Assembly: GCA_018827375.1 (NCBI GenBank)
Contig: JAHJYW010000016.1
Span: 1 to 40,123, forward strand
DNA length: 40,123 bases
Origin: Alphaproteobacteria bacterium
Lineage (GTDB): Bacteria; Pseudomonadota; Alphaproteobacteria; Caulobacterales; Hyphomonadaceae
Direction: 5' to 3'
In this document: positions 1-7,291 of the stretch, in pieces
Layout of the letters: each line of letters opens with the position of its first letter
Position numbering within the stretch: the first letter of the stretch is position 1
The notes under the pieces: model-generated
The model's database searches: none
Told to the model about the DNA's origin: nothing
The model's input: only the letters and a program-made list of their open reading frames with translations
Made by a program: the position numbers and the translations under genes

Positions 1-30
1 ATCCAGCCGGCGATGTAGGGCATCCGCCGC

Positions 31-231
31 GTGTACATAAAATCCACCAGATGGCTGATTTACGGAATCCTCGCCCTGATGATCGGTATTTTCGGCTTTC
101 TCGCGCTTGTACTGAGCCAGGTAGCGGGTGCATCAGGCGAGGTTAATCCGCTCGCTCTGCTGCCGTCACTGATGATCTCGGCCGGGATGTTCTGGTTCTG
201 CTGCACGAAGGCCATCGGATTGCGCCGCTAG
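31..231 (+). CDS. small predicted membrane protein, function unknown
   Basis: A 66-residue frame with a GTG start. It has two hydrophobic stretches, about residues 9-31 and 40-60, joined by a short polar loop, and ends in a basic tail, as expected of a small two-span inner-membrane protein. I do not recognise a family. An in-frame stop at 16-18 closes the upstream side, so it is not the tail of a longer gene in this frame. No convincing ribosome-binding site is visible before the GTG, and an opposing minus-strand gene could begin near position 38, so the call is tentative. Confidence 0.4.
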   Translation: MYIKSTRWLIYGILALMIGIFGFLALVLSQVAGASGEVNPLALLPSLMISAGMFWFCCTKAIGLRR

Positions 232-299
232 GCATTCGTCCATTCCGACCCATCGCGTATCGGTCTATGAGTCTGCGGCCCCTTCCGGAGATTTCCCCA

Positions 300-662
300 A
301 TGCCCAACCTGTTGTCCTGGCCCGCCCTTGCGCCTGTCGGCCTCTTGCTTGCCTCGAACGTCTTCATGACCTTTGCCTGGTATGGCCACCTCAAGCATAC
401 CGACAAGGCACTCTGGCTCGTGGTGCTTGTCAGCTGGGGCATCGCCTTCTTCGAATACTGCCTCGCGGTACCCGCCAACCGTATCGGTCACGCGGTCTGG
501 TCGACGGCCCAGCTGAAGACAATGCAGGAAGTCATCACCCTCGTCGTCTTCGCCGTGTTCTCGGTGCTGTACTTGAAGGAGGCGTTCACGCTGAACCACG
601 CCATCGGCTTCGGCCTGATAGCAGCTGGCGCCTACTTTGTGTTCGCTGGCCCGTTCCGTTGA
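300..662 (+). CDS. DUF486 / DMT-like small membrane protein
   Basis: A 120-residue, very hydrophobic protein with four predicted membrane spans. It fits the DUF486 family, small relatives of the drug/metabolite transporter fold with no established substrate. Family-like features are the central run after span two (ending near ...EYCLAVPANRIG) and the TAQLKTMQEVI stretch before span three. The frame could open earlier at 267, but the ATG at 300 gives the usual family length and puts a hydrophobic N-terminus first. It lies 26 bases upstream of radA on the same strand. Family assignment is fairly sure; function is unknown. Confidence 0.75.
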   Translation: MPNLLSWPALAPVGLLLASNVFMTFAWYGHLKHTDKALWLVVLVSWGIAFFEYCLAVPANRIGHAVWSTAQLKTMQEVITLVVFAVFSVLYLKEAFTLNHAIGFGLIAAGAYFVFAGPFR

Positions 663-688
663 CGGCCAAACACCGCTAGGTCTTGGCG

Positions 689-2071
689 ATGGCCAAAGCT
701 CCCACCTCCGCCTTCATTTGCCAATCCTGCGGCGAGGTCCATTCCAAGTGGACCGGCAAGTGCAATGGCTGTGGCGAATGGAATACGCTCGTCGAGGAGG
801 CTGTCGCGGCCGTCCCCGGCGGTCTCGCCCCTGCCAAGGTCGGCACCAAGCGTTCCAGCAAGACAGAATTCGTCGCCCTCAATGACAAGACCGAAGCGCC
901 AACGCGCATCGTCATGGGCGTGGAAGAACTCGACCGCGCCTTTGGCGGCGGGCTCGTTCCCTCCTCCGCGACGCTGATCGGCGGCGATCCGGGCATCGGC
1001 AAATCCACACTGCTCCTGCAGGTGGCCGCACGACTGGCACGGAATGGACTTAAAACGGTCTACGTGTCGGGTGAGGAAGCCGCCGCCCAGATCCAGGAAC
1101 GCGCCGTGCGGCTCAAGGTGGCGGAAAGCCCGGTCCAGCTCGCTACCGAGACTGACCTGCGCAAGATTCTCTCGGCCCTAAAGGCCGCCCAGCCAGATTT
1201 CGTCGTCATCGATTCCATCCAGACCATGTGGTCTGACAGCCTCGAAGCCGCGCCTGGCTCGGTCAGTCAGGTCCGCGCCTGCGCGCAGGAACTTACGCGC
1301 TGGGCCAAGAAGTCCGGCGCCGCACTCGTGCTGGTTGGCCACGTCACCAAGGAAGGCACCATCGCTGGTCCCCGCGTGGTCGAGCACATGGTCGACACCG
1401 TGTTCTACTTCGAGGGCGAGCGCGGCCACCAGTTCCGCATCCTGCGCGCCGTGAAAAACCGCTTCGGCCCAACCGACGAGATCGGCATCTTCGAGATGCA
1501 CCAATATGGCCTCGCCCCTGCCAAGGAGCCCTCGGCGCTCTTCCTGTCATCGGACGGCGGCGCAGAAGGCGGCGCCGCTGTGTTCGCCGCCATGGAAGGT
1601 TCGCGCCCTGTGCTGGCCGAAGTGCAGGCCCTCGTCGCCAAGAGCGCCTATGGCACACCCCGGCGCAGCGTCGTCGGCTGGGATACGGGCCGCCTCGCAA
1701 TGCTGCTGGCCGTGCTGGAAGCGCGCTGCGGCATCGGCTTTGCCGGCATGGACGTTTATCTCTCCGTTGCTGGCGGCTACCGGATCGGCGAACCGGCCGG
1801 CGATCTTGCGGCGGCGGCGGCCCTGCTCACGTCGCTGTCGGACAATGCCGCACCTGAACGCTCCGTCTTCTTTGGCGAAGTGTCCCTTTCTGGCGCGATC
1901 CGGCCCGTGGCCCGTATTGAGCAGCGGCTTAAAGAGGCCGCACGGCTCGGCTTCGCCCGCGCCTATGTGCCCGAAGGCAGCCCTGCGGCAGTCGATGGCT
2001 TGACGATCATACCGATTAAGAGGCTTATCGAACTCGTAGAGTTGCTCGCCCCGGACGCCCTTAATGCTTGA
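689..2071 (+). CDS. radA: DNA repair protein RadA
   Basis: RadA (Sms), a RecA-like ATPase and branch-migration helicase that helps process recombination intermediates. The 460-residue protein has the full family layout. An N-terminal C4 zinc finger is formed by two CxxC pairs (Cys11/14 and Cys25/28). The Walker A motif GGDPGIGKST is at 98-107, and the RadA-specific KNRFG motif at about 256-260. A Lon-protease-like C-terminal domain follows. A TTG at 683 could extend it by two residues, but the ATG at 689 gives the usual MAK... start. Its last 8 bases overlap cvpA, suggesting translational coupling; purF follows, an arrangement common in Alphaproteobacteria. Confidence 0.97.
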   Translation: MAKAPTSAFICQSCGEVHSKWTGKCNGCGEWNTLVEEAVAAVPGGLAPAKVGTKRSSKTEFVALNDKTEAPTRIVMGVEELDRAFGGGLVPSSATLIGGDPGIGKSTLLLQVAARLARNGLKTVYVSGEEAAAQIQERAVRLKVAESPVQLATETDLRKILSALKAAQPDFVVIDSIQTMWSDSLEAAPGSVSQVRACAQELTRWAKKSGAALVLVGHVTKEGTIAGPRVVEHMVDTVFYFEGERGHQFRILRAVKNRFGPTDEIGIFEMHQYGLAPAKEPSALFLSSDGGAEGGAAVFAAMEGSRPVLAEVQALVAKSAYGTPRRSVVGWDTGRLAMLLAVLEARCGIGFAGMDVYLSVAGGYRIGEPAGDLAAAAALLTSLSDNAAPERSVFFGEVSLSGAIRPVARIEQRLKEAARLGFARAYVPEGSPAAVDGLTIIPIKRLIELVELLAPDALNA

Positions 2072-2633
2072 TTCTGTTACAGCTTTCGACGCCATCGCCG
2101 TCGCTGTTATCGTTATTTCCGCGATTATGGCGTTTGCGCGTGGGTTCCTGCGGGAGATCGCGACGATGGGATCGTTCATCGCTGCGCTGACAGCGGCCAT
2201 CTACGCCCGCAAGTTTTTCAGCGCTCCTCTGAAAGCGATGCTGCCGGAAAACCTTGCGCAGCTCGATCTCGGCATTTTCACGATCCCGCTTGCGGATGCC
2301 GTGTTGATCGTGACCGCCTTCATCGGTGTCTATGTCCTGGTGGCGTGGTTCGGGCAGCGCCTGTCCAAAAACATTCAGGGCGCCGAGGGCATCGGCCTGT
2401 TCGATCATTTTGCCGGCCTGGCTTTTGGCGTCGCGCGCGGCGCAATTGCCCTTGTATTCTTCGTTGTCCTTCTCCACCTCGCGCTAGAGGAGAGCCGGAT
2501 TCCCGGCTTTATCCAGAACGCAGCCTGCTATCCCCTTCTCAGCAGTGTTGCCGATTATGTGAACGAGAACGCCACGAAAGTCGGTCAGGATGTGCATTCG
2601 ACCCTTCCCACGAAGGCCGAAACAGGCCAATAG
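2064..2633 (+). CDS. cvpA: CvpA family membrane protein
   Basis: A 189-residue integral membrane protein with about four spans in its first 150 residues and a polar C-terminal tail. It matches the CvpA family (named for colicin V production; the actual biochemical role is unsettled). The N-terminal pattern with DAIAVAVIVISAIMAFARG and the later GLFDHFAGLAFGVARG are typical of the family. The start codon lies inside the end of radA (8-base overlap). Placement between radA and purF is a conserved arrangement. It is probably cotranscribed with both, since no terminator is visible between them. Confidence 0.92.
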   Translation: MLDSVTAFDAIAVAVIVISAIMAFARGFLREIATMGSFIAALTAAIYARKFFSAPLKAMLPENLAQLDLGIFTIPLADAVLIVTAFIGVYVLVAWFGQRLSKNIQGAEGIGLFDHFAGLAFGVARGAIALVFFVVLLHLALEESRIPGFIQNAACYPLLSSVADYVNENATKVGQDVHSTLPTKAETGQ

Positions 2634-2675
2634 ACGTCACGAACCTGTCACGCAAAAAGGAGGCTCCGGTCTCAT

Positions 2676-4127
2676 ATGATCCTGTTCGATCATGACGATG
2701 ACAAACCCCGTGAAGAATGCGGCGTTTTCGGAATCTACGGTAATCCAGAAGCCAGTCTTTATGCCGCTTTGGGACTCCACGCCCTTCAGCATCGCGGACA
2801 GGAAGCCTGCGGCATCACCACATATGACGGCAAGCGCTTCCCATCGGAACGCCATATGGGCCTCGTCGGAGACCATTTCGGCGGCGACCTTCGCACCCGC
2901 CTCCCCGGCTATGCCGCGATCGGTCACAACCGGTACTCGACGCAGGGCCGGCCGATGCTCCGCAACATCCAGCCGATCTTTGCGGACCTGTCCTTCGGCG
3001 GTTTCGCCGTCGCGCATAACGGCAACCTGACCAATGCCCGCGAATTGCGCCACCAACTGGTGCGCGATGGCGCGATCTTCCAGTCGACGATGGATACCGA
3101 AGTCATTCTTCACCTCGTCGCGCGCAGCCCCAAGCCGCGCTTCATGGACCGCCTCGTTGACGCCCTCCAGCAGATCGAAGGCGGCTATGCCCTTGTCGGC
3201 CTGACCGGCAAGAAGCTGATCGGCGCGCGCGATCCCATCGGCCTGCGTCCGCTCGTCATCGGCAAGCTCGGCACGGCCTATGTGCTCGCGTCGGAAACCT
3301 GCGCGCTCGACATTATCGGCGCCCAGTTCGTGCGCGAAGTCGAGAATGGCGAGATGGTCGTCATCACCGACGATGGCATTGAGTCGATCCGGGCTTTCCC
3401 GCCCCGCGCCTCCAGCCCCTGCATCTTCGAATATGTCTACTTTGCGCGCCCTGACAGTATCGTTCAGGGCCGTTCCATTTATGAAGTCCGCCGCCGGATG
3501 GGTCACCAGCTTGCGATGGAAACACCTGCGGATGCCGATGTCATCGTGCCGGTGCCTGACAGCGGCGTGCCTGCCGCGCTCGGCTTCTCCGAAGCCTCGG
3601 GCATCCCATTCGGCATGGGCATCATTCGTAACCACTATGTCGGACGTACCTTCATCCAGCCGACACAGATTGGCCGGCAGGCCGCGATTTCCAAGAAGCA
3701 CAGCCCCAACCGGGCCGTGCTCGAAGGCAAGCGTGTCATCCTGGTCGACGATTCCATCGTGCGCGGCAACACGTCAAAGAAGATCGTCCAGATGGTGCGC
3801 GAAGCCGGCGCCAAGGAAGTGCACCTGCGCTCGGCCAGCCCGCCCATCGTGAACCCGGATTTCTACGGCATCGACATGGCCGCGAAATCGGAACTCTTCG
3901 CCGCGATCCACACGCACGAGGAAATGGTGGCGGAACTGAAGGTCGACAGCCTCGGCTTCCTCTCCGTGCCCGGCCTCTACAAAGCCATCGGCGAACCTGT
4001 GCGCAATAACATGCAGCCGCAGTTTGCCGACCATTGCTTCACGGGCGACTATCCGACCCCGCTTGTCGACCATCAGCATGACGAGTCGGACAAGGAACGT
4101 CAGCTCTCCCTGCTGGACGACACGTAG
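2676..4127 (+). CDS. purF: amidophosphoribosyltransferase
   Basis: Glutamine PRPP amidotransferase, the first committed step of purine synthesis, making 5-phosphoribosylamine in the cytoplasm. Residues 1-14 look like a short propeptide, so Cys15 (in EECGVFG) would be the N-terminal nucleophile after processing. The class-II glutamine amidotransferase domain fills the first half. The PRPP-binding motif VILVDDSIVRG begins at residue 354. Cysteines that ligate the iron-sulfur cluster in Bacillus-type PurF are mostly absent: aspartate precedes FYGID, and the C-terminal CxxC pair is missing. It is therefore probably cluster-free, like the E. coli enzyme. An AAAGGAGG ribosome-binding site lies at 2656-2663, 12 bases before the start. 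Confidence 0.97.
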   Translation: MILFDHDDDKPREECGVFGIYGNPEASLYAALGLHALQHRGQEACGITTYDGKRFPSERHMGLVGDHFGGDLRTRLPGYAAIGHNRYSTQGRPMLRNIQPIFADLSFGGFAVAHNGNLTNARELRHQLVRDGAIFQSTMDTEVILHLVARSPKPRFMDRLVDALQQIEGGYALVGLTGKKLIGARDPIGLRPLVIGKLGTAYVLASETCALDIIGAQFVREVENGEMVVITDDGIESIRAFPPRASSPCIFEYVYFARPDSIVQGRSIYEVRRRMGHQLAMETPADADVIVPVPDSGVPAALGFSEASGIPFGMGIIRNHYVGRTFIQPTQIGRQAAISKKHSPNRAVLEGKRVILVDDSIVRGNTSKKIVQMVREAGAKEVHLRSASPPIVNPDFYGIDMAAKSELFAAIHTHEEMVAELKVDSLGFLSVPGLYKAIGEPVRNNMQPQFADHCFTGDYPTPLVDHQHDESDKERQLSLLDDT

Positions 4128-4148
4128 GCCCTGCGCTAGAGGCGCGGC

Positions 4149-4871
4149 ATGACTGACCAACCCAGACTTGTCCTTGTCACTGGCGCTTCACGCGGCATTG
4201 GCCGTGCCGCTGCGCTCCACCTTGCCCGTCAGGGTGATCTCGTCATTGCTATCGCCCGCTCGAAGGCGGCGCTTGAAAAGCTGGATGATGAAATACGGGC
4301 CATGGGCAGCGAGGCCATTCTCGTGCCGATGGACCTGAAAGACGCCAAGGGCATCGACACGCTCGGCAAGGTGATCGCCGACAGGTTTGGCCGCCTCGAC
4401 GGTTTTGTCGCCAATGCCGGCATACTCGGCACGCTCGGCCCGCTGGAATCGGCTGGCCCGCGCAGCTTTGAAGAGACGATTGAGGTCAACCTCACCGCCA
4501 ATTGGCGTCTCATCTCGGTTCTGTCACCGTCGCTGCGCAAGTCGGAGGCGCCGCGCGCCGTATTCGTCACGTCCAGTGTCGCCGCCGAGCCGAAGGCATT
4601 TTGGGGACCTTATCAGGCATCCAAGGCAGGCCTTGAAGCCATGGTCATGGGCTGGGCAGACGAGACCGAGAACATGGGCCTGCGCGTCAACATCTTCGAT
4701 CCAGGCGGCACACGCACCGAGATGCGCGCCAAGGCCAAGCCAGGTGAAGACCCGATGACCCTGCCCTCGCCTGATGAAGTGGCCGCCGAACTTGTGAAAC
4801 TCGTTTCACCGGATGAGACCCGCACCGGCCAGCGCATCGCCTATCGGCAACTGGTCGCCGCCCGCTCATAA
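4149..4871 (+). CDS. short-chain dehydrogenase/reductase (SDR)
   Basis: A 240-residue classical SDR, an NAD(P)-dependent oxidoreductase with unknown substrate. The cofactor-binding TGASRGIG motif lies near residue 11. A NAG motif follows around residue 90. The catalytic set looks complete, with Ser142, Tyr155 and Lys159 in the YxxxK arrangement. Length is typical. It follows purF by 21 bases and precedes the GNAT gene by 12, so it may be read from the same transcript. The relatives I can recall include uncharacterised SDRs of the YciK type, but the sequence alone does not fix the substrate. Confidence 0.88.
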   Translation: MTDQPRLVLVTGASRGIGRAAALHLARQGDLVIAIARSKAALEKLDDEIRAMGSEAILVPMDLKDAKGIDTLGKVIADRFGRLDGFVANAGILGTLGPLESAGPRSFEETIEVNLTANWRLISVLSPSLRKSEAPRAVFVTSSVAAEPKAFWGPYQASKAGLEAMVMGWADETENMGLRVNIFDPGGTRTEMRAKAKPGEDPMTLPSPDEVAAELVKLVSPDETRTGQRIAYRQLVAARS

Positions 4872-4883
4872 GGGAGGTTTACT

Positions 4884-5342
4884 GTGAAAGTCAGGTCAGC
4901 CACGCGCGACGAGCTCGAGACGCTGAAAGCCTTCGAGCAGGGCATCATCGCCGCCGAGCGTCCCTATGATCACACCCTGAAGCCTGATCCCGTCAGCTAT
5001 TATGACATCGGCGAACTGATTGATTCAGAGGACGCAGAAGTTGCTGTGATCGAGATTGACGGCCAGCTTGTCGCCTCTGGCTATGCCTACAAGAAGCATT
5101 CCAAGTCCTATGTGCAGGACACGCACCACGCCTATCTCGGCTTCATGTATGTCCGCCCGGACAATCGCGGCCAAGGGCTGAACAAGCGGCTGATGGCCCA
5201 CTTCTTTGAATGGGCCAGAGCCAATGGCCTGCCGGAAGTGCGCCTTACCGTCTATTCCGGCAACACGCCCGCGATCAGCGCCTATGAGAAAGCCGGGTTC
5301 GCCCAGCACATCGTGGAAATGAGGCTTAATCTCGATGAGTAG
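4884..5342 (+). CDS. GNAT family N-acetyltransferase
   Basis: A 152-residue single-domain GNAT acetyltransferase, which would move an acetyl group from acetyl-CoA to an amine acceptor. The acetyl-CoA pyrophosphate loop is seen in MYVRPDNRGQGLNKRLM, carrying the RxxGxG-like signature. The later NTPAISAYEKAGF stretch is the usual motif B region. The start is a GTG preceded by AGGGAGG at 4871-4877 with 6-base spacing, which decides the start. The acceptor cannot be told. Its end overlaps the next gene by 8 bases, suggesting the pair are translated together. Confidence 0.88.
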   Translation: MKVRSATRDELETLKAFEQGIIAAERPYDHTLKPDPVSYYDIGELIDSEDAEVAVIEIDGQLVASGYAYKKHSKSYVQDTHHAYLGFMYVRPDNRGQGLNKRLMAHFFEWARANGLPEVRLTVYSGNTPAISAYEKAGFAQHIVEMRLNLDE

Positions 5343-5685
5343 GAAAGATCAGTTGTTCCTGCTGCAACCGGGCTTTTCAGACCCCGTCTATCCCGGTGAC
5401 GTTTTTTATTGCTGGCACTGCGCGCTGATGGAGGGCTTACTGGCTTCGTTCCCCGAACTCGCTGCGCGTGTCGATGTGCACCGTATCGCGTGGCCCCGCC
5501 CACGCACCGAACTCCGCAGCTTGCTTGGCCCGGATAACCAGTCATGCCCTGTGCTGATTCTTGCGTGTGGGATGCCAGACGCCCCGGACATAAAACATTA
5601 CGGCAAAGTCGCCTTCATTGACGACAAGGATGCCATCCTGGGTGCCCTGTCAGACCGTCACGGTATCCCGATCCCACATCCTTGA
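5335..5685 (+). CDS. DUF3088 family protein with a CxxC motif
   Basis: A 116-residue protein matching my memory of the DUF3088 family, which has no assigned function. The N-terminal part reads LFLLQPGFSDP and then YCWHCALMEG, placing a CWHC pair about 30 residues in, just before a predicted helix. This is where thioredoxin-fold proteins carry their active site. A third cysteine lies near residue 64 and a fourth near 70. A redox or metal role is an inference only. The start overlaps the end of the GNAT gene by 8 bases, so the two are probably coupled. Confidence 0.75.
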   Translation: MSRKDQLFLLQPGFSDPVYPGDVFYCWHCALMEGLLASFPELAARVDVHRIAWPRPRTELRSLLGPDNQSCPVLILACGMPDAPDIKHYGKVAFIDDKDAILGALSDRHGIPIPHP

Positions 5686-5691
5686 TGCCCG

Positions 5692-6537
5692 CTAGTTGAC
5701 CGACAGGGTCACGTCAGAGGCCAGCACAGTCAGCTGCGAAATATCGGCCGGGAGCACGTCCTGCGGGGCCGCGTCCGGATAGGCCACAGCCAGGGCAGCA
5801 ATCGCATTCGCCATGGCTGCTGCCGCCTCTGGATTGCTTGCCATGATCGCCTCGCGCGCCGCTGCGAAATTCGTCTCGGCCACTTTGTGGAAGCCATAAC
5901 CGTCAAGGTACGGCTCATACACGCCGCTCGCCGAAGCGCCGCGATACATCGCAACGGCCCGTTCGATCATGTCGTCGATAACGTGCGCCGTCACGTCGAC
6001 AGCCGCCGTGCCATTATCCGGGGCCTTTAGGGCCGCTGCGCGCAGGGCGGCAATAATGCCATCGGTGCGCGCAGAAATCTGGTCAGGCGTTTCGCCGGAT
6101 GCGGCCGCGATTGAGGCGTCGGTCAGCAGCTCGTCAAAGAGCGTCACACCGCGCGCTTGAAGCACAGGCTCCATGTCGAACAGGACTTCGCTAACCGGGT
6201 GGGCGAACATCTCTGCCGCGGCATCGACTTCACCCGCCGCAAACGCGTCACGTGCAGCCAGTATGTGCGCTTCGGTCACGGCCAGCGCGATATTGAACAC
6301 GACCGGATCCGTGGCGGCCTGCTCGATCGCAACGCCGCCTTCGCCTTCGCCACCGACCGAGCCAACTGGTCCGGCCTCGGCTGCAAGTGCTTCGGCGGTC
6401 ACGGCTGGTGCTTCTATAGCCGCCGGTTCAGCGGCAGGCGCTGGCGTAGATGTAGACTGGCCGCAACCCGCAAGCGCCGTCGTGCCCATCAGGGCGCCAA
6501 GTCCAAGACGTGACCAGCTGTGATAGATGTGTGGCAT
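5692..6537 (-). CDS. predicted lipoprotein, unknown function
   Basis: A 281-residue protein with an N-terminal signal peptide ending in a lipobox (LAGC, Cys25) and a long Ala/Pro/Glu-rich linker to about residue 70. It is therefore probably anchored in the envelope. The mature part is all-alpha by composition, with histidine- and glutamate-bearing helices such as EAHILAARDAFAAGEVDAA and MFAHPVSE, then YEPYLDGYGFHKVAE. I do not recognise the family with confidence; there is a loose likeness to imelysin-type iron-associated helical proteins. It is transcribed away from the PKHD hydroxylase gene across a 76-base gap that holds a Fur-like palindrome. An AAGGG ribosome-binding site precedes the start. 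It ends 6 bases from the convergent DUF3088 gene. Confidence 0.8.
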   Translation of the reverse strand: MPHIYHSWSRLGLGALMGTTALAGCGQSTSTPAPAAEPAAIEAPAVTAEALAAEAGPVGSVGGEGEGGVAIEQAATDPVVFNIALAVTEAHILAARDAFAAGEVDAAAEMFAHPVSEVLFDMEPVLQARGVTLFDELLTDASIAAASGETPDQISARTDGIIAALRAAALKAPDNGTAAVDVTAHVIDDMIERAVAMYRGASASGVYEPYLDGYGFHKVAETNFAAAREAIMASNPEAAAAMANAIAALAVAYPDAAPQDVLPADISQLTVLASDVTLSVN

Positions 6538-6581
6538 TTGTGACCCTTACGCGTGTCCTAGTAATGGGCTACACGCCTTAC

Positions 6582-6600
6582 AGAAATGAAACTCATTCGC
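6582..6600. promoter_or_regulatory. candidate Fur box between divergent genes
   Basis: A perfect inverted repeat AATGA-AAC-TCATT lies at 6585-6597. Centred on it, 12 of 19 positions agree with the classical Fur box. It sits 48 bases upstream of the lipoprotein start (minus strand) and 17 bases upstream of the PKHD hydroxylase start (plus strand), just before that gene's AGGAA ribosome-binding site. PKHD hydroxylases of the PiuC type are iron-repressed in other bacteria. The palindrome is direct observation; Fur binding is inferred. Confidence 0.45.
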
Positions 6601-6613
6601 AAGTAGGAACAGC

Positions 6614-7291
6614 ATGTTTCTCACCCTTTCAGGCGTTCTTGACGCAGGCCAGCTGGCGACAGCCACTGAACTCGCCGCCACGCTGCGCTGGGTGGACGGC
6701 GCAGCAACGGCTGGCCCAGTTGCCCGCACTGTGAAGCACAATGAGCAGGCGGATCTCACCTCCCGAACCGGCGCCAAACTGCGCGACATGCTGGGCGAAG
6801 CGATCCGCGCCCATCCTGTGCTTGCCGCCGCCGCCCAGCCCCGGCGCTTCTCGTCGCTACTCGTCAGCCGCACCGAGGATGGCGGCACCTATGGCCTGCA
6901 TGTCGACAATCCGTTCATGGGCACGGGCGAAGCGCGCCTGCGCACAGATCTCGCCTTCACGCTATTCCTGTCGGAGCCAGACAGCTACGAAGGCGGCGAG
7001 CTGGAGATCAATCATGCGGGCATCACGCACCATGCCAAGGCTGCAGCCGGGGACCTCGTCCTCTACCCCTCAACCAGCCTGCACCAGGTGCGCCCCGTCA
7101 CATCCGGCCAGCGCATCGTTTGCGTCGGCTGGATCGAGAGCAGCATCCGCGATACCGCGGCGCGGGAAATCCTGTTCGACCTTGAGAACCTGCGTGCCGC
7201 GCTCGGTCAGACGCACGACGTGCGCTCGCCCGAATACCTGACCCTGTCGAAATCCATCGCCAACCTGATGCGGCTATGGGGCGACGCCTAG
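6614..7291 (+). CDS. piuC: PKHD-type Fe(II)/2-oxoglutarate hydroxylase
   Basis: A 225-residue iron- and 2-oxoglutarate-dependent dioxygenase of the PKHD/PiuC/YbiX group. The metal triad is visible as His96-x-Asp98 and His157, with Arg167 placed to bind 2-oxoglutarate. The family stretches RFSSLLVSRTEDGGTYGLHVDNP and YPSTSLHQVRPVTSGQR are intact. The substrate is unknown; relatives often sit beside TonB-dependent siderophore receptors and are iron-regulated. No receptor is adjacent here, but a Fur-like site is directly upstream. The start is set by AGGAA at 6605-6609. Its stop codon shares a CTAG tetramer with the convergent dcd gene. Confidence 0.92.
   Translation: MFLTLSGVLDAGQLATATELAATLRWVDGAATAGPVARTVKHNEQADLTSRTGAKLRDMLGEAIRAHPVLAAAAQPRRFSSLLVSRTEDGGTYGLHVDNPFMGTGEARLRTDLAFTLFLSEPDSYEGGELEINHAGITHHAKAAAGDLVLYPSTSLHQVRPVTSGQRIVCVGWIESSIRDTAAREILFDLENLRAALGQTHDVRSPEYLTLSKSIANLMRLWGDA

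Noticed and set aside
1..38. Possible minus-strand gene starting at 38 and running off the left edge.
   Set aside because: Only 12 codons are visible and there is no way to test the frame; it is kept as an alternative reading of the first bases.
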